A stretch of DNA of 51,332 nt from CAYPHY01 sp964410625 (GTDB taxonomy: Bacteria > Chloroflexota > Anaerolineae > Promineifilales > Promineifilaceae), in contig CAYPHY010000037.1 of NCBI GenBank assembly GCA_964410625.1, positions 1 to 51,332 of the forward strand. The letters run 5' to 3'. The notes beneath the pieces were generated by a model that made no database searches, was not told where the DNA came from, and saw only the letters and a program-made list of their open reading frames with translations. Of the stretch, positions 33,705-41,182 are shown piece by piece. Both the position numbers and the translations under genes were made by a program. How positions within the stretch are numbered: the stretch's first letter is position 1; each line of letters begins with the position of its first letter.

Positions 33705-35186
33705 ATGAACAAAGCAACCGGATTTATGACCTACACCCGTGAAACGGCCGCCGAACGGCCGCCGCAAGAACGGGTGCGTGATTGGCAACCGCTACACCTT
33801 CATCTTTCGGCCGACAAACTGCAAACCCAGGCTGCCCGCTGTATGGATTGCGGCATCCCCTTTTGCCACAAAGGGCAGGTGCTCAATGGCATGACCTCCG
33901 GCTGTCCGATCAATAACCTCATCCCGGAGTGGAATGACCTCGTTCACCGTGATCTGTGGCGACAGGCATATGACCGGCTGCACCGCACCAACAACTTCCC
34001 CGAATTCACCGGGTTGGTTTGTCCCGCGCCGTGCGAGGCAGCCTGCACACTGGGGATTAGTGATCCGGCAGTGACGATCAAAAGCATTGAATACGCCATT
34101 ATCGAACGCGCCTATGAGGAAGGTTGGGTAACACCGACCATTCCGGCGCGACGAACGGGCAAACGAATCGCTGTGATCGGTTCCGGCCCGGCCGGTCTGG
34201 CCTGTGCCGATCAGTTGAATACAGTCGGCCATACCGTGACCGTTTTTGAACGAGCCGACCGTGTTGGTGGCTTGTTGATGTATGGCATCCCCAACATGAA
34301 GCTGGATAAGCGTCTCGTCGAGCGACGTATTCACATCATGGCCGAGAGCGGAATCACCTTTCTGACCAACGTCGAAGTGGGCGTGAACTATCCGGCCGAC
34401 ACGCTGCGAGATGAATTTGATGCGATTGTCTTGTGCACCGGCGCGACACGGCCGCGAGACTTACCCGTCCCAGGGCGAGAACTGAGAGGCATCCATTACG
34501 CCATGGAGTTTCTCCATCAGAATACAAAGAGCTTGCTCGACTCTAACCTGGCAGACGGCCGCTATCTCTCCGCTGCCGGTCACGATGTAGTTGTCATCGG
34601 CGGCGGCGATACCGGCACGGATTGCGTGGCGACTGCTCTGCGACACGGTTGTCGCAGCCTGACCCAATTCGAGATTATGGCCCGGCCGCCAGATGAACGA
34701 GCAGCCGACAACCCCTGGCCGCAATGGCCGCGTATCTATAAGCTGGATTATGGACAGGAGGAGGCGGCCGCCCTCTTTGGCAATGACCCCCGTGCCTATG
34801 CGGTAATGACCAAAGGATTCTTGGGCGATGAAAACGGCCGCGTGCAGGCAATTCGCACGGTGGATATCCGCTGGGAGTCCAACGGCAGCGGGCCAAAACC
34901 GGTAGAAATCCCTGGCAGCGAACGGATCTGGCCTGCCCAATTGGTCATCCTGGCGATGGGCTTTCTTGGTCCAGAGAATCCACTACTGACACAACTGGGT
35001 GTCGTACACGACGGCCGCAGCAATGTGGCGGCGGAATACGGCCGTTTTGCCACCAACGTCCCCGGCATCTTTGCCGCCGGTGATGCGCGACGAGGGCAAA
35101 GCCTGGTCGTGTGGGCCATTCACGAGGGAAGGGCGGCCGCGCGTGAGGTAGATCGTTGGTTGATGGGGGAGACAGACCTACCCTAA
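33705..35186 (+). CDS. gltD: glutamate synthase small subunit
   Basis: A 493-residue NAD(P)H-dependent FAD subunit that delivers electrons to GltB. N-terminal cysteine clusters for 4Fe-4S centres: CMDCGIPFCH and CPAPCEAAC. FAD-binding VIGSGPAGLACADQL, the second nucleotide-binding VVIGGGDTGTDCVATALRHG, and the C-terminal FAD contact GIFAAGDARRGQSLVVWAI. Length is standard. ATG 33705 is chosen because the ten codons upstream are repeat array; no Shine-Dalgarno is present. It is downstream of gltB in the same orientation, 87 bp away. Confidence 0.96.
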   Translation: MNKATGFMTYTRETAAERPPQERVRDWQPLHLHLSADKLQTQAARCMDCGIPFCHKGQVLNGMTSGCPINNLIPEWNDLVHRDLWRQAYDRLHRTNNFPEFTGLVCPAPCEAACTLGISDPAVTIKSIEYAIIERAYEEGWVTPTIPARRTGKRIAVIGSGPAGLACADQLNTVGHTVTVFERADRVGGLLMYGIPNMKLDKRLVERRIHIMAESGITFLTNVEVGVNYPADTLRDEFDAIVLCTGATRPRDLPVPGRELRGIHYAMEFLHQNTKSLLDSNLADGRYLSAAGHDVVVIGGGDTGTDCVATALRHGCRSLTQFEIMARPPDERAADNPWPQWPRIYKLDYGQEEAAALFGNDPRAYAVMTKGFLGDENGRVQAIRTVDIRWESNGSGPKPVEIPGSERIWPAQLVILAMGFLGPENPLLTQLGVVHDGRSNVAAEYGRFATNVPGIFAAGDARRGQSLVVWAIHEGRAAAREVDRWLMGETDLP

Positions 35187-35513
35187 CCTCTACGAGATAT
35201 AGACCCCTCTTCTTTTTAGATACAGAAAAAAATATATCGAGCAAAGTACAAATGTCACGCGCAATTCACGCGCTCTTCGTGTATGCTTAAGACCGTTTGC
35301 AAGCCAGTGTGAAAACACTTGCTGAGGGCCAGCGGTTCCGAAGAATACCGTGGCAAATGGTGGGAAGGCGGCAGAGCGTAGGAATACCACGCTCGCGCCC
35401 TTAGCGTCTGGTGAGGAATTGCCGGATGCAGGCATGGCTTGCGGATCACAGCATCCAGTGGGGAGCTATCCGCAGAAAAATCCAACCGTAACTTAAGTGT
35501 AAGGAGCTTAGTT
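35187..35513 (+). other. structured leader region upstream of a secreted-protein gene
   Basis: 327 bp without an ORF. It contains several possible stems: GCAAG..GTGT-GAAA-ACAC-TTGC (about 35300-35324), AGCGT-AGGAATACC-ACGCT (about 35376-35394), and GGATGC..GCATCC (about 35424-35457). The motif GTTTG(C/T)AAG..GTG.GAAAAC..ACTT recurs in the leader of the paralogue at 36748. It does not match a riboswitch class I recognise. Confidence 0.4.
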
Positions 35514-36611
35514 ATGCAGACACGAAGATTAAAGGTGTCGTGGTTTGTCCTGGCTGCGTGCTTGCTGTCGCTGACAGTGGCCGCATTTTGGGGGACCGCC
35601 AGTGTGGGGGCGGAAACGACTGCTCCCTCGGCCAACGTATTGGTCAATGGCAATTTTGAAAATGGCAAGCAAGGGTGGACGGCGAAGATCGCCAATTTTG
35701 CCACCGGCGCACCGGCGCAGGCAGGGAGCGCGGCCGCGCAACTGAAGACGACAAAGAAGAGCGGCCGAGCGCAGTTTTATCAAAGCAATGTCCCGCTGCA
35801 AGCCGGAGCGAAGTATGTCCTAACCTTTTGGGCCAAAGCACCCTCAGGTAAGGATATAGATGTTTCGCTGTACAAGCAGAGTTCAGCCAGCAAAAGCTAT
35901 GGGCTGAAAAACAAGAAGATCAATCTGACCTCAAGCTGGAAGCAGTTTACGATCAGCTTCACAGCCAGTGGCTTTAATGGCTCGGTGAACGACGGCCGTT
36001 TGCGCTTCCGAATGCCCAAGGGCCAGGGGATTGAGTTCAGCATTGATAATGTATCCCTTTCTATCGACGGCAGCACGCCACCTTCCCCGCCTCCTCCTGG
36101 GGGAGATAAGGATGAAATGCTGATCTTCGATTGGAACAAGCAGGTCACCAAGTCCCATAGCGGCTTTGCCATGCAGCAACCGCCAAACGAAAATGGCAAC
36201 TGGGTTTCGCCGATCAACTTCGCCGGTGGGACGATCCACTTCCGCGCTCAAGTGCGCAGCATTCCAAAGAACCAGCCTGATATGAAGCTGGGCTGGTGCG
36301 TCTGGCAAGATGGTTTCACACGCGAGAATTGCAAGGGCAACAACGTCGCTGGTACGCCCGGAAATGTCGTTACCTGGTCAATTAAAATCAAAGATATGTG
36401 GAAGAAGAACGGCGTGCCGATTAACTGGGCGCAGCCACGCACCCGAGAAGGCTTTATTGTGCGCAATAAGAAAGGTCCGGTGAGTTCCAAAGCAGGAATG
36501 AACTGGAGTGGTGAAAACCCCAACGACTGGTATCCGTTGGATATCCGCGTCACGGCCGTTGTCGTGGCCGCCGGTGGTACCTTCTCCGGCTGGGACCACT
36601 ACATTAAATAA
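35514..36611 (+). CDS. secreted two-domain protein, CBM4/9-like plus unknown domain, paralogue 1
   Basis: A 365-residue exported protein. Signal peptide 1-33 (WFVLAACLLSLTVAAFWGTA). Residues about 40-200 form a jelly-roll carbohydrate-binding-like module (NVLVNGNFENGKQGWTAKIA ... INLTSSWKQFTISFTASGFN ... IEFSIDNVSLS). A Pro-rich linker PPSPPPPGGD follows. Residues about 210-365 are a domain I cannot name: MLIFDWNKQVTKSHSGFAMQ, MKLGWCVWQDG, ENCKGNNV, WYPLDIRVTAVVVAAGGTFS, GWDHYI; two Cys may pair. AAGGAG lies 7 nt before ATG 35514. It is nearly identical in layout and identical in length to the next gene. A terminator follows. Confidence 0.8.
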   Translation: MQTRRLKVSWFVLAACLLSLTVAAFWGTASVGAETTAPSANVLVNGNFENGKQGWTAKIANFATGAPAQAGSAAAQLKTTKKSGRAQFYQSNVPLQAGAKYVLTFWAKAPSGKDIDVSLYKQSSASKSYGLKNKKINLTSSWKQFTISFTASGFNGSVNDGRLRFRMPKGQGIEFSIDNVSLSIDGSTPPSPPPPGGDKDEMLIFDWNKQVTKSHSGFAMQQPPNENGNWVSPINFAGGTIHFRAQVRSIPKNQPDMKLGWCVWQDGFTRENCKGNNVAGTPGNVVTWSIKIKDMWKKNGVPINWAQPRTREGFIVRNKKGPVSSKAGMNWSGENPNDWYPLDIRVTAVVVAAGGTFSGWDHYIK

Positions 36612-36632
36612 GCGGTAGCAGGCAAACCATTC

Positions 36633-36670
36633 AACGAGCCTCTTATCAAAGAGAGGCTCGTTTCTACTTT
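36633..36670 (+). terminator. intrinsic terminator after paralogue 1
   Basis: AACGAGCCTCT (36633-36643) and AGAGGCTCGTT (36652-36662) form an 11-bp stem with an 8-nt loop, then TCTACTTTT. Confidence 0.75.
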
Positions 36671-36747
36671 TAAGGTTGTTTGTAAGTGTCGAAAACGATA
36701 CTTCGCAAATATTATCGAGGTGGACAAGCCACCCAGGAGTGTATTGG

Positions 36748-37845
36748 ATGAAACATAAATCATCGCGTTTGCCGGTTCAGTTTAGTAGCCGGAAGCCCTT
36801 CTTGTATATCGTGGCACTGCTCGTGCTAATTCTTGTTGGGGTTTCTGGCGGGCAAGCCGTAACGGCCGCCCCTTCGGCCAATGTACTGGTCAACGGCAAT
36901 TTTGAAAATGGAAAGCAAGGGTGGACGGCGAAGATCGCCACCTTCAACACTGGCACGCCAGCCCAAACAGGGAGCGCGGCTGCCCAACTAAAGACCACCA
37001 AGAAGTCTGGCCGGGCGCAATTTTACCAGAGCAATATCACGCTCCAGTCCGGTGCGACCTATGAGTTGACCTTCTGGGCGAAGGCTCCATCGGGTAAGGA
37101 TTTGGATGTTTCGCTATATAAGCAGAGTAAGGCCAGCAAGAGCTATGGGCTGAAAAATAAGAAGGTTAATCTGACGTCCAACTGGCAGAAGTTCACGATC
37201 ACCTTCACGGCAAGTGGTTTTAATGGGACGGCAAACGACGGCCGTCTGCGCTTCCGTATGCCAAAAGGCCAGAATATCGAATTCAGCATTGACAATGTTT
37301 CGTTGACTACCTCCAGTAGCCCACCCCCTCCGTCCGGTGGCGATGGTGACGAAATGCTGATCTACGATTTTAACGGCCCGGTGACAAAGAGTTACGGTGG
37401 CTTTGTAATGAACAAACCCCCGTTGGAAAATGGGGACTGGACGAAACCGATCAATTTCGCTGAAGGAACGATGTACTTCCGCGCCGAGGTTCGCGGCATT
37501 CCTCGAAATCAGCCGGGGATGAAGCTAGGTTGGTGCTTCTGGCAAGGGAAGCGCGAAAATTGTAAGGGTAATGATGTCCCTGGGGTTCCCGGAACGCTGG
37601 TCACATGGAACGCCGATATTAAGAGCATGTGGAAGAAAAACGGCCAGCCCATCATCTGGTCGGAACCACGAACCAAGAACGGTTTCGCAATCAGGAACAG
37701 CAAAAATGATCCCGTTAGCGATAAATCAGGATGGAACTGGAACGGCGAGAACCCCGACCACTGGTATCCATTAAACATCCGTTTTACCGTGGTTGTGGTA
37801 GCAAAGGGTGGGACCTTTTCCGGTTGGAGCCACTACATTGACTAA
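36748..37845 (+). CDS. secreted two-domain protein, CBM4/9-like plus unknown domain, paralogue 2
   Basis: A 365-residue exported protein, paralogous along its whole length to 35514-36611. Signal peptide 1-41 (YIVALLVLILVGVSGG core). The jelly-roll module (NVLVNGNFENGKQGWTAKIA to IEFSIDNVSLT) is the more conserved part. The linker is SSPPPPSGGDGDE. The C-terminal domain keeps MLIYDFNGPVTKSYGGFVMN, GMKLGWCFWQGKRENCKGND, MWKKNGQPI and GGTFSGWSHYID. AGGAG lies 8 nt before ATG 36748. It has its own leader and its own strong terminator, so the two paralogues appear separately transcribed. Confidence 0.8.
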   Translation: MKHKSSRLPVQFSSRKPFLYIVALLVLILVGVSGGQAVTAAPSANVLVNGNFENGKQGWTAKIATFNTGTPAQTGSAAAQLKTTKKSGRAQFYQSNITLQSGATYELTFWAKAPSGKDLDVSLYKQSKASKSYGLKNKKVNLTSNWQKFTITFTASGFNGTANDGRLRFRMPKGQNIEFSIDNVSLTTSSSPPPPSGGDGDEMLIYDFNGPVTKSYGGFVMNKPPLENGDWTKPINFAEGTMYFRAEVRGIPRNQPGMKLGWCFWQGKRENCKGNDVPGVPGTLVTWNADIKSMWKKNGQPIIWSEPRTKNGFAIRNSKNDPVSDKSGWNWNGENPDHWYPLNIRFTVVVVAKGGTFSGWSHYID

Positions 37846-37876
37846 CCCTCATCGGGTTCATCGTTAGTTTAGGAGC

Positions 37877-37908
37877 AAGAGCCTCTCATCATGAGAGGCT
37901 CTTTTTTC
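37877..37908 (+). terminator. intrinsic terminator after paralogue 2
   Basis: AAGAGCCTCTCAT (37877-37889) and ATGAGAGGCTCTT (37891-37903) form a 13-bp inverted repeat, followed by six T. The stem shares GAGCCTCT with the terminator of paralogue 1, so the terminator was duplicated with the gene. Confidence 0.88.
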
Positions 37909-37962
37909 TTCACATTGCTGCACTTGGACAAAGCAGCATGTCGTTTCCTCAATGAACAGCTA

Positions 37963-37977
37963 AGAAACCCGGTTTCT
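37963..37977. repeat. AGAAACCCGGTTTCT hairpin
   Basis: A short near-perfect palindrome, the same word as at 5437-5452. Confidence 0.7.
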
Positions 37978-38029
37978 GTCCTCAAAAGCTTTTCGCTATT
38001 TGCTTAAACGTATAAGATAGGGTGGGTAT

Positions 38030-38377
38030 ATGAAGAGATCTAAATTTCGTTTGCCTGCAATCCTATTGTTGCGTTGTGGTCATTGCTTGGAAGGTCCCGT
38101 ATTTTATGGCCTGTTTAAGATGCATGAGACCTGTCCAGTGTGTGGCATTAAATTTGAGCGCGAACAGGGATACTTCCTCATGTCAATTTTTATTGGCTAT
38201 TGCATCTATTTTGCGTTGCTTATCCCATTAACTTTCTGGTTATACCTGCTCGATCTGCCACTTTGGCAATTGATGACGATTATCATCATCGCTTCTATCA
38301 TCCTCGTTCCACTCGTTTTTCATTATGCGCGAGTCATCTGGTTGCACATTGATGAATGGTTATCCCCCCACCCTTGA
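38030..38377 (+). CDS. DUF983 family membrane protein
   Basis: A 115-residue protein. The N-terminal cytoplasmic zinc-ribbon-like part has CGHC (16-19) and CPVC (36-39) with GPVFYGLFKMHETC between, the hallmark of DUF983. Two transmembrane helices follow (about 50-72, SIFIGYCIYFALLIPLTFWL, and 78-100, LMTIIIIASIILVPLVFHYA). Function unknown; DUF983 genes often lie near cytochrome oxidase genes, which is not so here. GGGTGGG precedes the ATG. The Nudix gene follows after 9 bp, probably co-transcribed. Confidence 0.85.
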   Translation: MKRSKFRLPAILLLRCGHCLEGPVFYGLFKMHETCPVCGIKFEREQGYFLMSIFIGYCIYFALLIPLTFWLYLLDLPLWQLMTIIIIASIILVPLVFHYARVIWLHIDEWLSPHP

Positions 38378-38386
38378 TACAAATTG

Positions 38387-38983
38387 ATGGATATTTTAGC
38401 GTTACTAGAAGAGTTACAGACCATTGCCCGCAACGGGTTAACGTATGCCACCAACCACTATGATCGTGAACGTTATCAACGTTTATTAGAACTATCGGCC
38501 GTCTACTACCAAAACCTGCTCGACATCCCCGCGGCCGAAGTCCGCCAGCGCTTTGCCGCCGAACTAGGCCATATCACCCCAAAAGTGGGTGGCGATGCAG
38601 CCATCTTTGACGATGAAGGGCAAATCCTCTTGGTTAAGCGCAGCGACGACGGCCGCTGGTGTTTGCCTTGTGGCTGGGTGGAGCCGAATGAATCACCAAT
38701 GGAAGCGGCCGTCCGCGAGACCAGGGAAGAGACGGGGCTAGAGGTGCGGCCGTTAACCCTGGTGGAAGTGTTCACCCGTAAAGCCAACACCGGGCATGGG
38801 CCACACACGGCCGTTGCCGTCGTTTACCTGTGTAAAATCATCGGCGGCTCGTTGCAAGGCTCGCACGAAGGGTCAGACATCCGCTATTGGCGATTAGAAG
38901 ACGTTCCGGCGTGGCACGAGCTACACCAACAGTATGCAACGGCTGCGTTTGCTCTCTGGCAGAAGCGGATTGGAAGCGGTTGA
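38387..38983 (+). CDS. Nudix hydrolase with N-terminal helical domain
   Basis: A 198-residue pyrophosphohydrolase. The N-terminal 60 residues (LLEELQTIARNGLTYATNHY, DRERYQRLLEL) match the helical Nudix_hydro_N domain found in ADP-ribose/nucleoside-diphosphate hydrolases. The Nudix box is GWVEPNESPMEAAVRETREE with TGLEV following (about 105-129), complete with the REETG metal ligands. Probable substrates are nucleoside diphosphate derivatives such as ADP-ribose or CDP-choline; not decidable here. The ATG 38387 is used rather than the TTG before it. It lies 9 bp after the DUF983 gene. Confidence 0.9.
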   Translation: MDILALLEELQTIARNGLTYATNHYDRERYQRLLELSAVYYQNLLDIPAAEVRQRFAAELGHITPKVGGDAAIFDDEGQILLVKRSDDGRWCLPCGWVEPNESPMEAAVRETREETGLEVRPLTLVEVFTRKANTGHGPHTAVAVVYLCKIIGGSLQGSHEGSDIRYWRLEDVPAWHELHQQYATAAFALWQKRIGSG

Positions 38984-38985
38984 CA

Positions 38986-39060
38986 ATGGCCGATGACCTA
39001 ACCCTCGATGATGTACTACCTGGTTTCCGCGTTCCGGTCACAGATATTTTCACTGCTTAG
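38986..39060 (+). pseudogene. C-terminal remnant of a Uma2 (DUF820) family endonuclease gene
   Basis: A 24-codon frame ending in TAG, with DLTLDDVLPGFRVPVTDIF near its end. This is the typical C-terminus of Uma2/DUF820 nuclease-like proteins (L..DVLPGF.....IF). Nothing upstream in any frame supplies the rest: it abuts the Nudix stop codon. A short relic, with no functional claim. Confidence 0.55.
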
Positions 39061-39061
39061 G

Positions 39062-39170
39062 TTCAATAGGATCTACGCAGTTCACAATTTTCCGACACGA
39101 ATGACACGAATTTGTCTACTATTTCGTGCAATTCGTGTCATTCGTGTCAAAAATGCGTAAGTGCTATTCC
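39062..39170. repeat. TACGCAG...GACACGAATGACACGAAT palindromic repeat, copy 3
   Basis: Left GGATCTACGCAGTTCACAAT, GACACGAATGACACGAATTT; right AATTCGTGTCATTCGTGTCA, ATGCGTAAGTGCTATTCC. The 18-bp inner arms are perfect complements. Confidence 0.87.
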
Positions 39171-39173
39171 AAA

Positions 39174-39881
39174 TTAAAATAATCGCCTCTGAATGCCCGT
39201 GTCGGTCTTGGTATCCACCGGTAGCTTTTCACCTGCGGCCGCTTTATGCGCCCAGCGCGTGGGTTCAGGCAAGCGGTAGCGCGTAACACACTGTAGGACA
39301 AATTCGACCGCGTGGGGAACATCCATCAGATGTCCCGGCGAAACGTATAGCGGATTCACGTTGTCCCTGGAGCGCACAATGGCCCCTATTATTCGTTGCG
39401 GGTCGCGCTGGTCATAGAGTTCGGCCGTCTCCCCCTTATTCAAGCCAACTTCACCGTGACGGCCGTACAATCGCGATTTAGCCACGCCAATGGTCGGCCG
39501 TTCCAGCCACAGCCCCATAAGTGAAGCAATTCCCATCCCACGCGGGTGGGCAATGCCCTGCCCATCAAAAAGCAGCAGATCAGGCTTTATCTGTAGTTGT
39601 TCCCACGCCGCCAGGACGGCCGGGCCTTCACGAAAGGCCAGCAAGCCGGGGATATAGGGAAAGGCGAGTGGTGTACTGGCCGTAACGCCCTCAATTGGGG
39701 TGAGTTCGGGGAAGCGAAGGACAACAATCGCTGCCCGTGCCTCATCCCCTGGCAGACTCACATCTACACCACCGACGGTATGGATGGGGCGGCCGTCCCA
39801 CTCAAGAACGAGCTGGTCGCGTAGCTCTGTCTGAATTTTTGCCGCTTCCTTAGGTTCCAGCGTCCATGAATGGAGGTTCAT
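39174..39881 (-). CDS. nfi: endonuclease V (deoxyinosine 3' endonuclease)
   Basis: A 235-residue EndoV that nicks DNA one base 3' of deoxyinosine arising from adenine deamination. Motifs: GGVDVSLPG with catalytic Asp (about 42-50), FPYIPGLLAFREGPAVL (the wedge PYIPGLL region with metal-ligand Glu), LLFDGQGIAHPRGMGIAS with the second Asp, GVAKSRLYG, and SPGHLMDVPHAVEFV with His/Asp near the C-terminus. ATG 39881 follows AAGGAA; the 25 codons upstream lack homology and run into the nth leader. It is divergent from nth, another base-damage nuclease, 102 bp away. Confidence 0.94.
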   Translation of the reverse strand: MNLHSWTLEPKEAAKIQTELRDQLVLEWDGRPIHTVGGVDVSLPGDEARAAIVVLRFPELTPIEGVTASTPLAFPYIPGLLAFREGPAVLAAWEQLQIKPDLLLFDGQGIAHPRGMGIASLMGLWLERPTIGVAKSRLYGRHGEVGLNKGETAELYDQRDPQRIIGAIVRSRDNVNPLYVSPGHLMDVPHAVEFVLQCVTRYRLPEPTRWAHKAAAGEKLPVDTKTDTGIQRRLF

Positions 39882-39983
39882 CACCGTTTCCTTATCATTT
39901 AGATAATAGCAAAGTATCGGTAATGTGGTTAGTGGTACAATGGTTATGGAGTACAACGCACATTGAGTACAGTGGGGTTTGCT

Positions 39984-40709
39984 ATGAAACCTTCTTCAGA
40001 AACGACAAAAACGGAAACAACCAGGACAACCACAACGGCCGCCACCCCCAAAGTCCCCTTTGATATTGATCTGGCGATGGAACGAATTGCAACGGCCGTC
40101 CAACCCCATCCTAAAGCCGCCTTATTCGAGCTGGCCGAAGAAGGCTACAACTCCCTTTTTGAGCAGCTAATCGCCTGCATCATCTCCATTCGCACGCTGG
40201 ATGAGGTCACACTCCCTACCTCGCGCCGCTTATTTGCCCAGGCCAGGACGCCGCAAGCGATGTTGCAGCTTGACTACAAAACGATAGAGGAACTGATCCA
40301 CACCAGTTCCTTTAGTGAACGCAAGGCGAGCCAGATTCAAGCAATCGCCGAACGTACCGCCCAGGAATTTGATGGCGTCTTACCCTGTGATCGCGAACTA
40401 CTCATCTCCTTCTCCGGCGTTGGCCCGAAGTGTGCGAACCTCGCCCTGGCAATTGCCTGTGGCGAACCGTTGATCAGTGTGGATGTCCACGTCCACCGTG
40501 TGACCAATCGTTGGGGTTATGTGCAGGAAAGCACCCCGGAAAAGACGATGTTCGCCTTACAACAAAAGTTGCCTGAGCGATATTGGATTGACATCAACCG
40601 GCTGCTGGTCCCCTTTGGGAAGTTCATCTGCACCGGCCGCTTGCCCCGTTGCTCCACCTGCCCCGTACTAGAGATGTGCCAACAAGTCGGCGTGGAGGCC
40701 CATCGCTGA
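39984..40709 (+). CDS. nth: endonuclease III (HhH-GPD glycosylase/AP lyase)
   Basis: A 241-residue DNA glycosylase that removes oxidised pyrimidines and cleaves the abasic site. The helix-hairpin-helix is FSGVGPKCANLALAIACG with catalytic Lys, then VDVHVHRVTNRWG with catalytic Asp. The 4Fe-4S cluster is CTGRLPRCSTCPVLEMC (C-x7-C-x2-C-x5-C). The first 27 residues are a Thr/Ser/Lys-rich tail absent from E. coli Nth. ATG 39984 is preferred to TTG 39963 since GGGG lies 8 nt upstream. Divergent from nfi: the region may be a shared repair promoter. Confidence 0.92.
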   Translation: MKPSSETTKTETTRTTTTAATPKVPFDIDLAMERIATAVQPHPKAALFELAEEGYNSLFEQLIACIISIRTLDEVTLPTSRRLFAQARTPQAMLQLDYKTIEELIHTSSFSERKASQIQAIAERTAQEFDGVLPCDRELLISFSGVGPKCANLALAIACGEPLISVDVHVHRVTNRWGYVQESTPEKTMFALQQKLPERYWIDINRLLVPFGKFICTGRLPRCSTCPVLEMCQQVGVEAHR

Positions 40710-40719
40710 TAAAAATTCA

Positions 40720-40759
40720 CAAAAATAAAAAAGGAGCCTGGATTGCTCCAGACTCCTTC
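40720..40759 (-). terminator. intrinsic terminator of the GlsB-like gene, possibly bidirectional
   Basis: AAGGAGCCTGG (40732-40742) pairs with CCAGACTCCTT (40749-40759) with one mismatch. The minus strand then reads TTTTTTATTTTTG. On the plus strand the tail is only CTTCTAAAA, so it is stronger for the minus-strand gene. Confidence 0.8.
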
Positions 40760-40787
40760 TTCTAAAATGCTATCTGTGATTCGGCCG

Positions 40788-41045
40788 TCAGGCTCGACGA
40801 ATGGCGCGAAGAATAGCGATTAAGATAACAGCACCAATAAACGCAGTTAGGATACTGGCGATGCTGAATTCGCCCGTTTCTCCCAAACCAAATAAACCCA
40901 AGACCCAACCGCCGATAAGTGCTCCGATGATACCGATGATGATGTCCATCAGCAATCCCTGGCTAGCGTTGGTTTTCATGACGATGCTGGCTAACCAGCC
41001 GGCAATTGCACCAACAACGATCCATACAAGCAAATTGACAAGCAT
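40788..41045 (-). CDS. GlsB/YeaQ/YmgE family small membrane protein
   Basis: An 85-residue protein with three hydrophobic helices and the Gly-rich family pattern: VGAIAGWLASIVMKTNASQG, GIIGALIGGWVLGLFGLG, AFIGAVILIAILRAIRR. Known as transglycosylase-associated or general-stress membrane proteins; function not established, though the family is often stress-induced. Its Shine-Dalgarno GGAGG is the strongest in the window, so high expression is plausible. A terminator follows it directly. Confidence 0.92.
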   Translation of the reverse strand: MLVNLLVWIVVGAIAGWLASIVMKTNASQGLLMDIIIGIIGALIGGWVLGLFGLGETGEFSIASILTAFIGAVILIAILRAIRRA

Positions 41046-41182
41046 AACAAAAACCTCCTATCCTAATAAATTAATAAACTATTGACATTCTAATCGAGAA
41101 TTAAGCTGCAAGTCAATATAACACAGTTCCCCCCAAAAAGTTACGTATCTTAGATATATTTTTGGCGCTAAGTAAAATCACC

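Noticed and set aside
35187..35513. c-di-GMP, cobalamin, glycine or ZTP riboswitch
   Set aside because: The conserved core words of these classes could not be found; only generic stems are present.
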